Positions 62,420 through 64,000 of a stretch of DNA of 64,000 bases are shown piece after piece. The notes below the pieces were generated by a model. It was not told the DNA's origin. It saw only the letters and a program-made list of their open reading frames with translations, and searched no databases. This DNA comes from Paramarasmius palmivorus (Eukaryota; Basidiomycota; Agaricomycetes; Agaricales; Marasmiaceae). Where the stretch lies: assembly GCA_037176845.1 (NCBI GenBank), contig JAYKXP010000048.1:346420-410419 (forward strand). The letters run 5' to 3'. The first letter of the stretch is position 1. Each line of letters starts with the position of its first letter. Made by a program: the position numbers and the translations under genes.

Positions 62420-64000
62420 TGATTTGAAAAGTACATCAAGATATCGATTGCTCTTGCAATTCTATGTCAGTTAAATCGCCGAAATCATAAGAAGGCAGGG
62501 AAACATCAAAGTGCAAGAGTCCTTGAGAATTGAAAAATTTGACCGAAATATTCTTCGGAACTCCGTCGTTTTGAGGTTAGAGGCATAAATCGGGTTACAC
62601 CGAGGTTTTGCTTTTGCAGACTTGCAATTGAAGAATTCTAAAATTTCATTTGCCGAATTTTTCGGAAACTCCGACATATTTTGAGTTTTAAAGGCTATCG
62701 TGTGCGGAGGGTTTTGCTTTGTTAGCGAACTAAGCTGATGAGCGGAATGTTACCGGTGGTATTAAAAACCATTCAATAATTCTATTCAAAGTAATTGTAT
62801 TTCAATGCCAAGAACGCATATCTGGATGATTCCGAAGGCTGTAACACAATCCTTCAAATGGAAGCTTACATAATTAATCACTCTTATTCTGCTTACCACC
62901 ATGTCTATGTGCGTCGATCACTGGAAGCTTTGCTTCTTGCAGACTTTCCCAAGATAAATTATGAGCACTTTTAGTGTCTGGGGTTGGATCACTCCTGTAC
63001 TTGTTGTTAAACAAGAGCTAAACGACGCGCTAGAAAATTCAGATTAAAAAAATTATCTCGATACCAAATCACAATGGTCGGATTCTGATAAGGTATAGCC
63101 AGGCTTATTCAGTAATTAAACCAGCATCTCCACTAACTGAGAACATTAGCTCAATTAATGGTCAATACATCAAAATTGGAGCCAAGTTTAAACCCCAACA
63201 TGACTTTGATAAGTAACTGTTCCTCAGCACTATTGTTTTGGTACTTAGATCAAGTTACAGTGAGTTGGGAATAGGAAGTAATTTGGAAAGGAACGCCGAA
63301 CACTTAAGTTTTAGCTTTTAAGTGTTTGTTGACAAAATTCAAAATTGATGTTAAATAGATCTCCACTCTCAGAAACACTCATCCAGATACGTGACGCTCC
63401 ATAACAACTTGCACTATATTCACTATGGGAAATTTTTCTCTCAGGCACGCCGATGGACAATAATTCCGTGCCTATCTGATATAATAGACTATTCGACTTG
63501 GATTCCAGTTTCAAGTTCAAGAGTTGGAAATTCTCCTGAACAAAGTGATGACAATTCTTTGTTATCAGATATATTAGATCTATCGACTTGGAACCATTTC
63601 AGGTTCAAAACTTGGGGGATTCTTGCTCTGAACAAAACCAATTCTTGGTCAGATATCTAGGATGAATTTTTGATCGCTCGGTAAACAATCAATTTGATTA
63701 TTGTATCTATGTGGTTTTATTATGCTATCCCATTTAGATTCAATTAAGAAGAAACAAGATCTTTGTCTTTGACCCAGGAATCAGGATATATGGCTTCTAG
63801 AGTGCTGGATATATTTCTGTTCGGTGATAACCGGTTGGACGACTCTACCTCTAGATCTTCATCAAGCTCATTTTAGATAAAATCCCTTCTGTGTTATACA
63901 GTGTTAGCCCTTTTGAGCAAAATATTTTTATTTGCCAAGATGCTTATGTCATTTTTAGTACAGTTAAAAGTCTACTTGGGGATTCAACATCAAGACTAGT
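62420..64000. other. AT-rich region without supported gene
   Basis: Two weak relatives of the CGGA/TCCG palindrome lie near 62555 and 62659. An imperfect 90-bp tandem duplication lies at 63473-63650. No gene is seen. Confidence 0.45.
63473..63650. repeat. imperfect 90-bp tandem duplication
   Basis: TATCTGATATAATAGACTAT at 63473 is matched by TATCAGATATATTAGATCTA at 63563. Both continue with CGACTTGGA and later a TTCAAG/TTCAAAA and CTGAACAAA block. Confidence 0.7.

Noticed and set aside
1..64000. CRISPR array, bacterial operons or ribosome binding sites
   Set aside because: The window is eukaryotic, with GT-AG introns throughout; the short direct repeats seen have no regular spacer pattern.

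Overview
The window looks like a piece of a mushroom-forming basidiomycete (Agaricomycetes) nuclear genome. Genes are broken by many 45-65 nt GT-AG introns. The protein families are typical agaric ones: an F-box/nucleotidyltransferase-like protein, a JmjC-like protein, an HNH protein, RNase H1 N-terminal domains, a short tyrosinase and kinase-like proteins. A Rep/helicase Helitron and a Tad/I-type LINE tail are also present. Gene models below were spliced by eye; intact reading frames across junctions are the main evidence.

Layout. 0-3.2 kb: two minus-strand genes, one with an RNase H1 N-terminal (viroplasmin-like) domain and one of the F-box/NTase-like family. 3.2-6.7 kb: no convincing gene. 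6.7-14.6 kb: a large AT-richer Helitron protein on the minus strand, with Rep, Pif1 helicase and a C-terminal USP-type cysteine protease-like domain. 15-22.8 kb: a very intron-rich JmjC-like gene (minus) head-to-head with a second F-box/NTase-like gene (plus). 23.5-32.3 kb: a block in which the plus strand is A+C rich whatever the coding direction. It holds four or so intron-rich agaric orphan genes, including a divergent pair whose 270-aa-type member recurs at 57.4-58.4 kb.

32.6-52.8 kb is the most unusual part. It is a mosaic of duplicated segments carrying (i) at least four main copies plus relics of an eight-exon gene whose protein resembles the MLKL/HeLo four-helix-bundle domain, and (ii) three copies of a degenerate pseudokinase gene. 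Twice the two occur as a convergent pair. One pseudokinase copy is a pseudogene carrying a 5'-truncated LINE with a 13-bp target duplication; its paralogue gives the empty site. An HNH gene, a membrane-protein gene, foldback elements and promoter-module relics are interspersed.

53.2-54.6 kb: a secreted tyrosinase with a TATA box. 54.6-57.4 kb: AT-rich repeat land with a CATCGGA/TCCGATG palindrome family, 462-500-bp tandem repeats that each carry a tRNA-like sequence, and further tRNA-like units. 57.4-61.1 kb: a divergent pair of intron-rich orphan genes. 61.1-64 kb: AT-rich, with no gene I can support.
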